From assembly GCA_000349905.1 (NCBI GenBank), contig KB722770.1:251998-315997 (forward strand): DNA of 64,000 nucleotides, written 5' to 3'. Of the stretch, positions 36,018 to 48,815 are shown piece by piece. The position numbers and the translations under genes are program-made. This stretch comes from Volvariella volvacea V23 (lineage: Eukaryota > Basidiomycota > Agaricomycetes > Agaricales > Pluteaceae). The notes under the pieces were generated by a model that saw nothing but the letters and a program-made list of their open reading frames with translations, was not told the origin of the DNA and did not search any database. Numbering within the stretch: the stretch's first letter is position 1; the number at the start of each line of letters is the position of its first letter.

Positions 36018-36815
36018 GCCCTCTTTTCCATTGGGCGATAGCTTGTTCTTCATGTCCTTTTTCCCCTTTTCTCAACAACAATTGGTTTCATTTGGGGTTT
36101 TGGTGCGAAACGGACCTGTTATGGGGCACACTTTGTATTGGTGATCGATAAGTTTTCATTCGCTCCTTTGATCATGAGGTCACTATTCACTCATGAACGT
36201 GAACGAGTGGAATATCAAACGGACCTCGTTTTTCGTTTTCCTTGTTTCTTTTTTGCTTTCTTCTCCCGATTTTTTTTCTTCTGTCCCTTGATTCCTATGT
36301 AGCGGTGGTGGAGGTTGTAATAGGCTATATTAGATGTAGTCCCTCACGGTTAATTAATTATTTCTCATCCATCTGGTATGTTATCGTGTGGCGGTAAACA
36401 TAACGAGCTAGCATCAGCGCTTTTGGCCTGCTGGTGTCTTGTGCCTGGTACGCCGTAGGCAATCCCTTGAAAAAATGCGCTATGGTATGTAAGAGTATCG
36501 TAATTCGGTATCAGGTATGATGATACACAACTCCATAGTGACGGCGGCGCTCCCAAAGCCGTGGCCATGGCTATGGAACTGTACAGTCCGATACCGTAAT
36601 GAATTCCCCATGGTACACCACACCGAATGTTACATGTACAGTACACTGTTAACCCTGTCTGCTCCGCCCCTTGGCTCGTTTACGCACGCACACGGCTTTG
36701 AATTTGAATTAGCGGCACACGACACGGGAAATTTGCGGGATGAGATGAATGGGGGAGGGAGGATCGCAGTTGATTTGGAAGGGCCGGGGAGATAGTGTAA
36801 CGGCTATGCCCTAGC
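36018..36815. other. Convergent spacer, prolyl oligopeptidase / TAD2
   Basis: The two genes converge and the 798 bp between stop codons show no coding exon. T-rich sequence at 36230-36290 follows the oligopeptidase stop and could hold its 3' end. Confidence 0.4.
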
Positions 36816-38099
<1,284 letters not shown>

Positions 38100-39190
38100 T
38101 GCAGATGTGGATGACGAGAAGCGTGATAGGATTCCGGCTGTCATCTTAATATTATGTAATTATTCACATGGGTCATGGCATTGCTCTTAAGACCCATGCC
38201 TCCAGCTTACTTGATCCCTTATATAACATCCTGACATAAGCACTTTTTTATGTATAGGAGCTGGGTGCCAGCCACAGCCCACAGTTCGAAATTAAGCCTA
38301 CTGTTGTGGCCTCATTGTTGTAATGTGTACTTTGTACTTGAGCAAATTGAATATTGACTTGATGAGGCTGGGATCAGGACCCAGGACAATACTGGTAGAG
38401 GTCTGATTTTTAGAGAGGGTCGATGTCCGTTTGATTTTTTGCTCCTGGAAAGCATTTGTCGTCCCTTTCAATCTGGCCTTCGGCGCATTCGACATGTTTT
38501 GTCCAAAGTTGATCTGGTCCAGGGGGTACTTTGACCCGTCTATTCACTCTGAAGTCCGCTATATACATGCATGGTATGCTCTTATAAGGTATACATCTAG
38601 ATGCAGCGCACGTAATAATAACGAATAGTCCAACGAAGAACACTAGCAATGTCCATGTACTATGTACCACGTAGATAGAAATGCCAATACAACGCAAAAG
38701 ACGAGCTTAGACTGTGCAAAACGACACATAGCAGTAGTAATGTGCATGTTCGCAGGAGGGCGGATAATAACACGTCCTGTATGATGCAAGCGGTAAATGA
38801 AATGAAGTGAAAAAAAGGTCCATGATCCAAGCAAAAGGCAGGGGGGAAAATCCAATAATGATAATCGACGAAAAAGGGAGGCTGTGTCCGCGCACCAATC
38901 ATAATAAAAGGAAGAGGTATGACGACCAATTTATCCTTGAGATAAAGCAACTCTGGTATCGATAATCGACACTTGACATCCAACGTTCGTCGACCCTCAA
39001 CCTGCACAATAAAGAGGAAGAAAGAAAAAGAGATAAACGAGCGTGGGGGATAAAAGAAAATATCGTTGAAAGAAAAAGGGGGAAATCGTCCAAGAGAAAG
39101 AGAGCGCAGGCGTAGTAGAATCCGATCCAGAAAGATGTGCCGGGTCCACCCACCGCCCGCCACCTCCAAACTCAAAGCCCAACCTCAACC
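38100..39190. other. Gene-free spacer
   Basis: Upstream of TAD2 and downstream of the cyclin gene. Several hydrophobic open frames on the minus strand (for example 39175-38660) are AT-rich and lack splice or start logic, so I see no gene here. Confidence 0.5.
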
Positions 39191-41273
39191 TCAAATCTCA
39201 AGCACATGCCCCTTCGGCGTAACACTCGTACTCGCCGAACCCGTCGCGCTCGCAATAGCACTGCTAACCGTCGCTCTCGCATGCGCCAACACCAACCTCT
39301 TGAACGTGCTCGAAGATTGCGTCTGGTGGTGTTGATCCGCCGTAGGCGTGGAATCCGAACTCGAACCGGAAGCAGAAGAAGAGCCAGGTGTCTGACCGCC
39401 CTTGATAGACGCCGCAGCTCCCCACATCCTGCTGAGGAATCCTCCAGCTCCAGACGAAAACGAACTCGAGGCCGCCGTTGCAGTGGGTGTGGTGGTAGTG
39501 GAGGAAGAAGCAGCTGTCGTCGTCCCAGCAGCGGCACAGGTGATTTGGATTTGAGGCATCGTATGACTAGAAGCGATCCCATTTCTCCCCATCTCATCCC
39601 CGCTTGCGTTCCCGTTCGCATTCGTACCGCCATTAGCCCCAAGTTTGCCACGCTCAAAGAGAAACGCCGAAGTAGAGCGCTTGCCATTCGGATTAGTACA
39701 AGAACTAACCGCTTCGCGTGCCAGAGACTGACGAGATCCTCTAAACCTCAAGGAAGAAGACGGCGCACCAGACACAGGCGGCGAATGAGGCGTGACAGTG
39801 CGAACCGAGGACGAGTCAGACGGCTTTCGCGCCGACGAACGGTGGACGACAGAACTCGGCAGCCGCTGTGCGAGATGGTGGGACTCGGCCCCAGCTTTTG
39901 GGACCACAGAAGAGATGATCGAGGCGCCGAGGGTGCTAGCGTACGACGGAACGGGCCCCAAGTCAATAGCCTCGAGCATTGATTTGCTAGCAGAAAGCCC
40001 TTGTCCTTGTCCATGTCTGCCACGCACGGGATCGTCGAGAGTCGGTTCCTGAGAGGCCACCCGTAGCATCGTGTCGGTCTCGGTATCGCTGGGTAGACCG
40101 GCTTCGTCTTCTGATTCACTAGTTGCCCATCCAGAGGAGCCAGTATCATCGACTAGAGATCCAGGTTCGGAGGAGGACGTTGATGAGGTAGAGTCCCGAC
40201 TGAGGGCGCTGTATACTCCAGTAGACGAGTTCTTGGTCATTAGCCTTGGTCGGAGAGCAGAGGTTGTGGTTGCCAAAGTCGGTACAGAGCTTGCTTTATC
40301 CATCGATGGAGGCTGGTGTCGAGAGGCGCCAGTAGCTGAAGATACAGAGACACGATTGCTGGAGGAGTCGCGAGTAGCACTAACAGCCCCAATCATAGCA
40401 GAAGAGCCAGTAGTAGCAACAGTCGAAGTCGTAGGTGGAGGTTCTTCGCGGGGCGATGTGGAGGGTGCCCGAGTCTGAGCGTGCAACCCTTGTGCTTGGG
40501 CCCTCGCCTTGCTCGCTTTCGAGACCTTCTCAACCGCCGAAGCTCTGGTAGTGGCATCTTGCTTGTGAGCTACCATAAAGGGAGCAAAATGCGTGCAGGC
40601 CTCTTTTTCGTTGAACCGGAGGTCGTAGTCCAGAAGATAGAGGAGCTGCTTCTCCATCAGGTTGACCTCCGCGACGTCGAAGAGTGTGGCATATTTGGCC
40701 CAATGCGAGTTCTTGGGCGAGGAGTCGTTGAGGTATTTGGCCGTCACGATGAGGGTGGCGAGGAAAACGCGATGGCGGGTACATGGCATACCTGTATTTG
40801 TTCCACGCCGAGATGAACGGACGGCAAAACAGAGAAGATCGCGACAACTCACCCTTGGCCACGGGGGGAAGCTTCAGTCTCAAGCGATCCAGGTATATCA
40901 GAGTCGTGAGCAGGGTCGAAACTTGGACGTTTGACGCTCGAATCAATTGGCAGATGAAAGTCTCCAGCGGTATCATCCCCGGGGTAACAGGTATTTCGTA
41001 CCCTTGTTCAAACGTGGCCGCATTAATGGGAGTAGTAGGAGGTGTTGGAACACTCGCACCTGTTTTGCCACTGCCATTCGTCTCCACCAGAGGAATACTC
41101 GTCTCGCCCTCGATTCGAATAACCTTGACCGTTTGTGCTGCAACGTAGTTCACCATATCCATCGAGACCCTTTTACCGACCAGATGAACGAGCTGAGCAT
41201 CGTGAGAGGAGATTGGGAGTAGTGATGCGGGGTGCCGTCGAGATGATGATGGGACTCGTGATGAATCCGGCAT
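39191..41273 (-). CDS. Pho85-type (PCL) cyclin with long disordered tail
   Basis: Cyclins of this class activate the CDK Pho85. Two exons: 41273-40853 and 40791-39191 (673 residues). The cyclin box runs about residues 70-210: FEQGYEIPVTPGMIPLETFI, a helix SNVQVSTLLTTLIYLDRL, then across the intron HRVFLATLIVTAKYLND and WAKYATLFDVAEVNLMEKQLL, LLDYDLRF. From about residue 220 to the end (ending VTPKGHVLEI) the protein is Ser/Thr/Ala-rich and low complexity, with many SP/TP sites that could be CDK targets. The box matches PCL1/2-like cyclins best; the yeast member is not assigned. Confidence 0.8.
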
Positions 41274-41776
41274 TGAGGGGTGAGTCTATTCGGGAATGGC
41301 GAACTCGGAAAGGGAGTGAGAGGGAAGTAGAATGTACAATTCGCGCGCGAGGTAATGGAGAGACGTTGGACGTGGGGTTCAGGTTTCTGCCGTTTTTTGT
41401 TTGTTTCCTGGGTGTTATGAGCAGGGAAGAGGAATGTACCCCGTCGAGGGATACTCAAAGCGAAACGGCGTGAGGGGAGGAGGAAATGACAATCGTGCTG
41501 GGCGTGGACGCGTCAGTGAATTAAAACTTGTGTGAAATGCAAAAATGCGCACTGCGGGGGATCGTACGCGACCTGCCAGTGATCACGCGACGGGAAAGCA
41601 AGGTGGAGAGCTCTTTACACAGCAATAACGGCGTTCGCAAGATGAAAGCAGGAGGTAAGACGCGTTTCGACCGGTGTCCCCTTTTGAGCGAAGGAGGCTG
41701 ACCTCCGACTACCATGAATGGTGAAAAGACTTGGAGGGACCCCTATCGAGGAGGGAATGTTGGCAAAAGAAAAAGA

Positions 41777-41865
41777 TGACCACGCCAGGGGTCGAACCTG
41801 GAATCTCCTGATTAGTCGCGCTTGTGACGTCGTAGTCAGACGCGATGCCATTTCGCCACGCGGCC
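41777..41865 (-). tRNA. tRNA-Arg (ACG) with a 17-nt intron
   Basis: The acceptor stem pairs GGCCGCG (41865-41859) with CGTGGTC (41784-41778), with two G-U pairs. The D arm has stem GCG/CGC around a loop containing GG. The anticodon stem TCTGA pairs with TCAGG (one wobble) and encloses CT-ACG-A plus an intron of about 17 nt after position 37, as in nuclear pre-tRNAs. The T arm CCAGG-TTCGACC-CCTGG is perfect. Discriminator A at 41777 is followed by T-rich sequence (TTTTTCTTTT on the minus strand) suited to Pol III termination. After splicing, ACG reads CGN arginine codons and is a substrate of TAD2-type deaminase. Confidence 0.93.
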
Positions 41866-42442
41866 ATGTAACTTTGCTTCCCATTTAAGATCATCACCAC
41901 ACCGAGCCAATTCCGGAAATACGCCCGAGGCCACTTACCGTAAATCGAGAGTGCGAACACAGTCAACTCAAGATCCCCTCACGATAGCTCATAGGTAGTC
42001 AAACCATTGCGATAGATTATGATTGACAGGGGAGGATTAGTCGGCTCATGGACATGAAGCGCGAGTGAATAAACAATCCCAATGGCGCAAGTTTTTTGCT
42101 GATGAAATCCGGTGTGGACGGATGAAGGCAGATGGTCACTAGTCTCTTAGCCTTCTGGTGAAAATATACGGCTGCAGAATCTGTCAACCAGAATTGGCAT
42201 CCCAGGTTGCAAGTTACCACAGATTTTTGAATCGAGCAACATGCGGAGGCAGCCCGAGAGGCAGCTGGTCACTGAATTTTTGTGACCTGATCCCACTGGG
42301 GTCTCCTATCACCTGTCGGAGTTCTTCTGCGCCTCAAGGTGGTATCCAACCAGGAGTGGGACTTTGACCCCATGACTGGTTCATCTGAACCCCTTCCAAA
42401 ACCGCGGGTCTCACCACTATGGCCACAGACACTTTCCAACAA
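41866..42442. other. Spacer upstream of the duplicated small membrane gene
   Basis: No gene supported. The last 50 bases before 42443 resemble the region upstream of the first copy (CTGAACCCCTT and CTTTCCAACAAATGGA-like stretches). Confidence 0.4.
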
Positions 42443-43140
42443 ATGGAATCGACTGTTCAGCTCCCTCAGATCGACAATGATGAAGTCACTATCTTTTACA
42501 ACGTTGGTAGGTTGTATATTCATCAAGACAACACTTCATGAAGTTCATACCGTTCAGACAACAGCACACTCGCCGGTCAGTTCGAGGAGATAGCTGCTAT
42601 AGTGGGTAATTACATCACCCTCTGCCATCGAGCCTACCCTGACGCCATCCCTTTTCTTTCAGTCATGCATCATTACATGGACTCTGGATGTCAATGTGCA
42701 TATTCCCCATGCAAATTCTGTTCGTCCATGGTAATTCTGAAGACTGGGATCCAACCATTCTTGGTCTCAGCCTTGCCTCTTCCGCACTCACCTACTCTCT
42801 CTTCCTTGTGTCCAAAAGCACATCTAGTCGACTTGATCCCGGGACCAGACCGGCCGTGATATCAGAAATTGAAGATCCCAATGGTTCACTCAATCCTCGA
42901 AAGCGTGTAGAACTCCGTAGATGGCTTCGATTTTTCGCGACCGTTCTTTGGGGAGCTGCATATTGTTACCTTTCCCGATCCTCGTCGAGTGCGCGTTGGG
43001 TGTGGTTTACAATTTTCATAATTATGGTTATTCAAAGCTGTGGCTTGATGTGGGGACGCCCTGGAGAAGCGGATTTTATATACAAACCCATGGAGGAGCG
43101 CTATCACCAGATGGAGACACATCAAAGGGGACGTGGTTAA
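42443..43140 (+). pseudogene. Second copy of the small membrane protein, frameshifted
   Basis: Clearly a paralog of 26208-26727. Exon 1 (42443-42510, MESTVQLPQIDNDEV...) and exon 2 (42565-42601, STLAGQFEEIAAI) keep the same splice positions. Exon 3 starts at the equivalent acceptor (42663), but its first 82 bases are 2 nt shorter than in the other copy, so the frame hits TAA. From 42688 the correct frame is open to 43140 and reads WDPTILGLSLASSALTYSLF, LDPGTRPAVISEIEDPNG, then two further hydrophobic segments (RFFATVLWGAAYCYL and WVWFTIFIIMVIQS) and a hydrophilic tail. The TGG that became TAG in the other copy is intact here. So each copy has a different lesion. A different acceptor could in principle restore the frame; I found no suitable one. 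Confidence 0.55.
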
Positions 43141-43614
43141 TTTATGACTATGCTGTTCGACAACTTGACTAGTAAGACCGAGCAATCCCACCTGTTGTGC
43201 AGCTGAAGTATCTCGACAAGAGCTAGTTAATCATGTCACTGTAGGAGATTTCGATAGGAGCAGCGAAATGGATTAACGTCGGGGCGGCAACAGTTGTTGC
43301 TGCCACACATCAATGTGTTGGCATACGACAAGACTTGGCTCTCAACTGTCCAACGACGGAAAGCCATACACGTATATTGGGGTTTTGCAATCGTATTGCA
43401 ACTTTGATAGCGTCAATGCCGCTGCAGTAATGCGAGCGTTGATTGCCGAGTTGAATGGCAATGGCGAGGAGCACCCCTATCCACCACCTCCAAGTAGCTC
43501 TAAGCAGTCCGGCTAGAATGTTAATTCTGTCCAAGAGGCTTTTTTCAACGAATTCCAGCCGGGTGTACAAGATGAATCGATCGCAGAAGGTACTCCGTGC
43601 TTGCAATGATTAGC
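43141..43614. other. Spacer resembling 26.95-27.2 kb
   Basis: No gene. Scattered similarity to the sequence downstream of the first small membrane gene (GAGCAGCGAAA near 43258 and GGCAGCGAAA near 27063) suggests this is an old duplication that extends past the coding part. Confidence 0.35.
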
Positions 43615-44175
43615 TTGCATGGCGCGACGCGACGCAAAAGAAGACACGGGCGCAGACGTGAATGGTTAGTTGAACGGGACGGCGTGAAGACGAGCATTCA
43701 GTATGCTCCAGCAGACAATGGTTGAGTCGGGTCTCCGCCTGACGCCCGTTTCTTAATTCATTATAGCTAACCGCCAACCGCCAATCTGCTCGTTATCAAC
43801 GCTGCCTGTAAATACCATGCAAAGAATAACATACAACAGAAAACACAGCGCCCAACTCGAAGCATTCCCCGCGATATTAGGTCCTAGCCCTCCATACAAC
43901 CCCTCCCATCCGTACTGGGCCCGATTATCTTTTAGGGCGTGGAGTATTCGTTTGCCGAGTCCACTACAAGCTTTTCGGTTGATACTTGTGACTTGATTTC
44001 GAGGAGATCGAGGGGGTTCATGCACAGGACCGTTGTTACTCCGACGCCGGGTCCTCCTGCTACATGGCCCCACTTGTGGAGTGCGTGTGGGCACCGTACA
44101 GAGTGAGGTTGGAAAGATCAAGTTGAGGTGAATGAGCAAAAGAGCGCAAAATTCAAACAAGGAGGTAGGATTGAT
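43615..44175 (-). pseudogene. FLX1-like carrier fragment (partial duplication)
   Basis: Matches the carrier gene at 24180-24740 in order and strand: intron 3, a shortened exon 3, intron 2, exon 2 and part of intron 1. It reads QYGWEGLYGGLGPNIAGNASSW against QYGWKGLYRGLGPNIAGNASSW. Exon 3 has lost most of its sequence, exons 1 and 4-7 are missing, and the Pro-Leu-Asp carrier motif frame is disrupted. The left end is near the intron 3/exon 4 boundary. It cannot encode a carrier. Confidence 0.85.
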
Positions 44176-44358
44176 CATATCGAATTACGAGACGGGGCGG
44201 TGAAGAGGTTATGATTGACGATGGGGGTATTGGGTTTGAGTACCCCGTTATTGATGGCGCCTCCAACTTTAATCTCGACCGAGCCTCAATGCCTTTCCCA
44301 ACGCGAACTTGAACCCGCCGCGCAAATATTATCAACCGTAAGCAAGCAAGGTCGAGTG

Positions 44359-47341
44359 TTAAGGTAGCATGTACGACATAAGATGGTCGACTATAAAGGC
44401 AAGCGCGATGGAGGAGAAGCCAAAAAGTGTTGACAGCGAGGAGATATCATGCAAGTCGTCGTTGTCCACATCCCCAGAAATTGTCGGGGTCCAGTCAGGA
44501 GCTGGGCAAGAAGGGACTGGTTCCAGGCATTTGGCGAGGAATTCATCGCATTTGCATCTGATAAGAGGAAGCTCGCCCGTTTCTTCATCTATAAATGAGA
44601 TCATTCGAGCGACTGTCGACTCGGAGAAATCGATAAGCTTGGGGTGCTTCCAGTAATCTAGGAGAGGTGGTGGTGCTATGTCACCAAAATACTGGACGGC
44701 AGTAGTTCAGAACGCTTATTACAATCATCGAAAGATAGACTTACCTCAATAAATAGCACAAGCTCTTCCCGCACATCACGAGGGTAATCCTTATCGCCTC
44801 GCCTGGGCAGAAATATGAATCTAATGAATCCTCGCAGTACCATGAATGCCTTTGGATCACCCTTTGACTCAGGCTGTGAGTCATGAATAATCTTCCACCA
44901 TTTCCAAATATTCACTTCATCGTTACTGTTAGAAGCAGTAAATTTGTGGAGAAGACACAGGTTATAAATGAACTCACTATGGATTGGCATGCCTAGATAT
45001 TACAAAGGAATACAGGATGTCCATTGGCGTAAAGGTTGTATTCACGATAGTAGCTGGTGATACTGTGCCCTGAACGTCGCTGTCCCGAAATAATGTGGAA
45101 AGGGGATGAAAATTCTCTCCAAGTACCGCGTTGCGTAGGAAAGAATTCCAGTCCAAGTGGTTGGTATCCGGATACTGCTGAAGACTAAGATAAAGGCCCC
45201 GAGTCCTGCATGTATGCAAATCACTGGGGAGAAAATTGCCACTAGCTATGCAGGGGTCCACTATGAACACAATCGACTCGAACTGCAACTCAAAGCTGGG
45301 ATGGTCCCTTGCGAATTCAGCGACAGAGAATGAAAAGAGTGCGCATAAAAGTAGTATCGCTTCTCGCGGTGACAATATCCCAGCTTTGCAGTCGTTTACC
45401 CAGTCGCGTAGCAGGTGCTGCTGATAATTGCTACCAGCAGGCGGGAATAAGTCATCAGGGAAGTTGTCACTCAACCAGCGCTGTTATCCAGAATTGATAG
45501 GTAACTTGCAGTAGGGAGGTGGAAGCCACATACCTTCTTTGCGTCAGGAATACAGCGGATAAACCACTGCCGGAATTAATTGTACATTCTCCCGGTTTCA
45601 AGCCAATCGAAAGTTTGAAATAGAAGGTGTAATCGCAACCAATGTTTCGCATTCATCTGAGAAACAACACTCCAGAGGTCTGGTGTAAATAAAATGGTGC
45701 CTTCAGGGAAAAAGGCATGGACCTCGAGCCATAATGTGGGGTGTTGTGGATGAGTTGCCTCATCTCTGTTTGCCCATTGAATAGCCTTCTGTAGTAAGAT
45801 GTTTATGATGTCGGGTTTAAATATGTGACACCCATCGCTTCTTGAGGCATCGTGAAGGTATTCGACAAAGGATGTGTGATAAACCTCGATATTACGCCAA
45901 TCCCTATCGGGCACGCTGAGGATAGAGTGTAGAGGTTGTAGAACGATTCGAAGGTGGTCGGGCTGTTTCTGAAATAGTTCGCCTAGTCCTTCCAAATCTC
46001 TCACTCGAAAGTGCCTAGAACCGGTGATTAACAATAGACATGGGAGTACCAAATCGCCGGCCTCCTTGGAGCATGCAGAGGCGAGTATGAGGTCATAGAG
46101 TCGATCAAGCGGAGCGAATGCACGAGCCTTCCCATCTCGAGAAGTCCCCAAAATACTGTCAAGTCTGTCCACTGGATGTCCCTCGTCGTCGTCCAGCCAT
46201 CGAAGAATCGTGAGGACGTAGATGAATTGGCCTTGTGCAAGCGTGATGATGCGATTGATAGAGCCTCGAGGAGGCCATTGGCGATTCCCTATTATTGCTC
46301 GACGGGATCGGTGGATTGACTGAAAGTCTGATGTGAGAATAAGACGCATATCTTCACGCGATTCCTCCGTCTCAGAGAGCATCAGCGAGGGCAGAAAACT
46401 GGTGGGATATTCACTGGAAAATATATCCATCCCTGTTTGGATCCGGATCTCTGGGCGACTGCTGATGAGAAATGCAAATCGATGACCGAGACCGTGTTTG
46501 TGGAACGCGATGAGGAGATCAAGGAGTTGGCGCTGAGTGGAGGGTGGTGAGCACTCGTCAAGGCCATCGATCACAATCAATGATCGCCGAGCCGGGCTGC
46601 TGGAAAGTGTTTGACAGAGGGGCTTGACGATAAGTGCATTCCATTGATACTCTAAAGCAGCATCGAGGATTGAAGGATCCTTCACAATAACATCCTCAAT
46701 CACTCTCCCGATCTCTGGGATGACAACCGAGATATGATAGGCGATAGTTGCAACGAATGCCTTGAGCGAGTTACGACCGTCATCGTTTCTCCAGAAGGAA
46801 GCTTCCTGCAAGCAGAGCTGGATCTTCCTCATCCAATTCCTTACAAATTTGGCGGGCGATAGCAGATTTTCCGGTACCAACTGAGCCTCCAAGCCAATGT
46901 ATATACGAATCTGAGTTGATGTCGACCGCCCAAGACCTGATTGAGGTGACGATCGATTTCCGGGTCTCTTTGCGGCATTTCGGTGTGTCGACCCTGATAT
47001 CGCCATTGAACATAGCCCGAGTGCAGCTGCACTTGAGCAGTTTCTCCCGAGGGGAAACTGATTAGCGATCACGATTAGACGCTGAAACGCGTGTAATAGG
47101 CGATGTCACCTTTTTTCAACGAGGAATAGTAGTAGTTGTTCAAGTTGAAATCTCCCGCAGTGTTGTTTATGTTGCCAGTATTGTGGACTATTGCGTTAGA
47201 CAGAAAGTTGGCACTTCTCCCACCATCGTACTGCTGATGAGCGGTGGAGTTACTTGGTGGCACTGAACCTGTGAAGGCTTATCAGTATTCCAGAGTGTAC
47301 ATAGATCCCTCGCAAAGAGACAGACCATAGGATTCCGACAT
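44359..47341 (-). pseudogene. NLR-type NACHT NTPase gene with three disruptions
   Basis: Fungal NLR-like NACHT proteins act in non-self recognition and programmed cell death. Exons by splice and phase: 47341-47326 (MSESYG), 47268-47110, 47057-45534, 45480-44745, 44691-44359. A short Asn/Gly-rich motif (NTGNINNTAGDFNLNN) sits just before the NACHT domain, as in many Agaricomycete NLRs. The P-loop GGSVGTGKSAIA, Walker-B-like RSLIVIDGLDECSPP and a sensor-like FAFLISSRPEIRIQ are present. Breaks: an extra base near 46800 shifts the frame just after the P-loop (GSF / WRNDDGRN); a TAA at about 45578-45576 interrupts GRMYN / FRQWFIRC; another one-base shift lies near 45000, between SFVIS and GMPIHSEF. 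The C-terminal part (WKHPKLIDFSESTVARM ... SYMLP) is otherwise a clean reading frame. No C-terminal WD40, TPR or ankyrin repeat is recognised. Confidence 0.75.
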
Positions 47342-48043
47342 ATCTGCTGGCCCTGCCGTATAAGAATGGTGACACAGCCCCTCCACTACCGTCTGCAGGT
47401 TGGGGTATGGATCTATCTTGTGGGTGTGATGTATGCAAAGTTGGGATAGTGTTGTTCTTGCCCCGTGACGCTACACGGCCAGCGCTTATCACGAATTACT
47501 GCATCAATGTCACTCTCACTCTATGGGATAAGATGCTCTACATCCACAATGAGAACTCACTTGGTGGTGCTTTCAGATTTTTGAGCTTCCTTAGCCACTC
47601 AGAAACCGACTACATCGAATGCATGGTGGACAACCAAAAACTCTGCATCGTCTGCAGGTAGCACCGAGGCATTCAATTCAGCCGGTCCAATGCCGCTGAA
47701 GCCGCGATAGCCCGAGCAGTGTCGCGATAAATCGTATGCACTTCCTAGGGTCCCTGCTAGATGGATAGCCCTTGACTCGCAATTCTGGCGATAGCCCGTC
47801 AATAAAATACTTCCTAACACAAACGAAAAAAGGGGTCCAAGCTTTTGAAGAATTTGATACCCTCGATAGCGTGTATATCTTGAATAGTATGTCAACTCAC
47901 TTGCGCAAGAAGAAGAAGCAAGATGGAGAGAATAGTATTTATCTACAGATACAGATAACCAATTTTAATACATCATCTCTCCTATCTTACATGACCCAAT
48001 ACAATTCCTCATCAAATCTTGTCAACGCTCATACATACGATGC
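47342..48043. other. Spacer between the NLR relic and the secreted protein
   Basis: 702 bp with no supported gene. It contains the presumed promoter of the NLR relic and the 3' flank of the secreted-protein gene. Confidence 0.4.
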
Positions 48044-48815
48044 TTAATGACCGTACAACAACTCTCTGGGGACATATCTCTTACCCCTCAATCTCTGGGC
48101 AGCAATATCATTGGGCTGAGCATCACCGAAACCGCATCCACCATCCCTCTCTTGGGCGACAATAGCACCAGCGCATTTCCCAGTGTTGAATCCACAGCAG
48201 CCAGAGGCGCAATCGGCATCACTGTTACAAGGGCCAGTGATAAATTGAGAACCAGGAGCGACGGCTGGGGCTGCGTTACGTGCGGGGGCTGCTGGGGCAG
48301 CAGGAGGTGGGGAAGCTTGACCACCGCGGAGGGCTTGAGCGGCACGATCGTTGGGAACCGAGTCACCGAAACCACAGCCACCGNNNNNNNNNNNNNNNNN
48401 NNNNNNNNNNNNNNNNNNNNNNNNNNNNNNNNNNNNNNNNNNNNNNNNNNNNNNNNNNNNNNNNNNNNNNNNNNNNNNNNNNNTGCTGGAGGTGCAGGTG
48501 CGGGTGCAGGTGTGCCTTGACCACCGCGGAAGGCTTGTGCGGCACGGTCGTTGGGGAATGGGTCACCGAAGCCGCAGCCACCGTCACGTTCTTGTGCGAT
48601 TACAGGACCAGCACATTTGCCAGTGTTGAAGCCACAGCAGCCCGAAGCACAGTCAGCGTCGCTGGTGCAAGGGCCGGTGATAAATTGTGTGCCTTGGGCA
48701 GCAACAAAGAGGGAAACTATGACGTGATGTCAGATTTAGGAAGAAGATAAGATTAAGCAAGAGACTTACGGTTCAAAAGGAAGACAGCGGCGAAGGTCTT
48801 CTTGATGGCCAGCAT
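48044..48815 (-). CDS. Secreted Cys-rich protein with repeated BAS2-like modules
   Basis: Two exons: 48815-48770 and 48716-48044. The N-terminus (MLAIKKTFAAVFLLNLSLFV) is a signal peptide with probable cleavage after AAQ. The mature part repeats a module: QFITGPCTSDADCASGCCGF, NTGKCAG, then ERDGGCGFGD, PNDxAAQ. Module 1 is complete before the gap. After the gap, the end of another (GGCGFGDSVPNDRAAQALRG) and a complete last module ending RELLYGH remain. Linkers are Pro/Ala-rich (PAPAPAPPA, PPPAAPAAPARNAAPA). The module matches the family of biotrophy-associated secreted protein 2 (BAS2) of Magnaporthe, known from plant-associated fungi. BAS2 proteins normally have one module; several in one chain is unusual. 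A host-interaction role is inference only. Confidence 0.8.
48384..48483. other. 100-N assembly gap inside the secreted-protein gene
   Basis: 100 N between two module copies. It most likely replaces a repeat the assembler collapsed: the left side ends in an Ala/Pro linker and the right side begins mid-module at GGCGFGD. The real length and module number are unknown. Confidence 0.9.

Noticed and set aside
41709..41966. Open frame reading AAWRNGIASDYDV...
   Set aside because: It is the conceptual translation of the tRNA-Arg(ACG) gene, a common annotation artefact.
47407..47661. 84-codon plus-strand frame near the NLR start
   Set aside because: No motif, and it lies over the promoter and first intron of the NLR relic.
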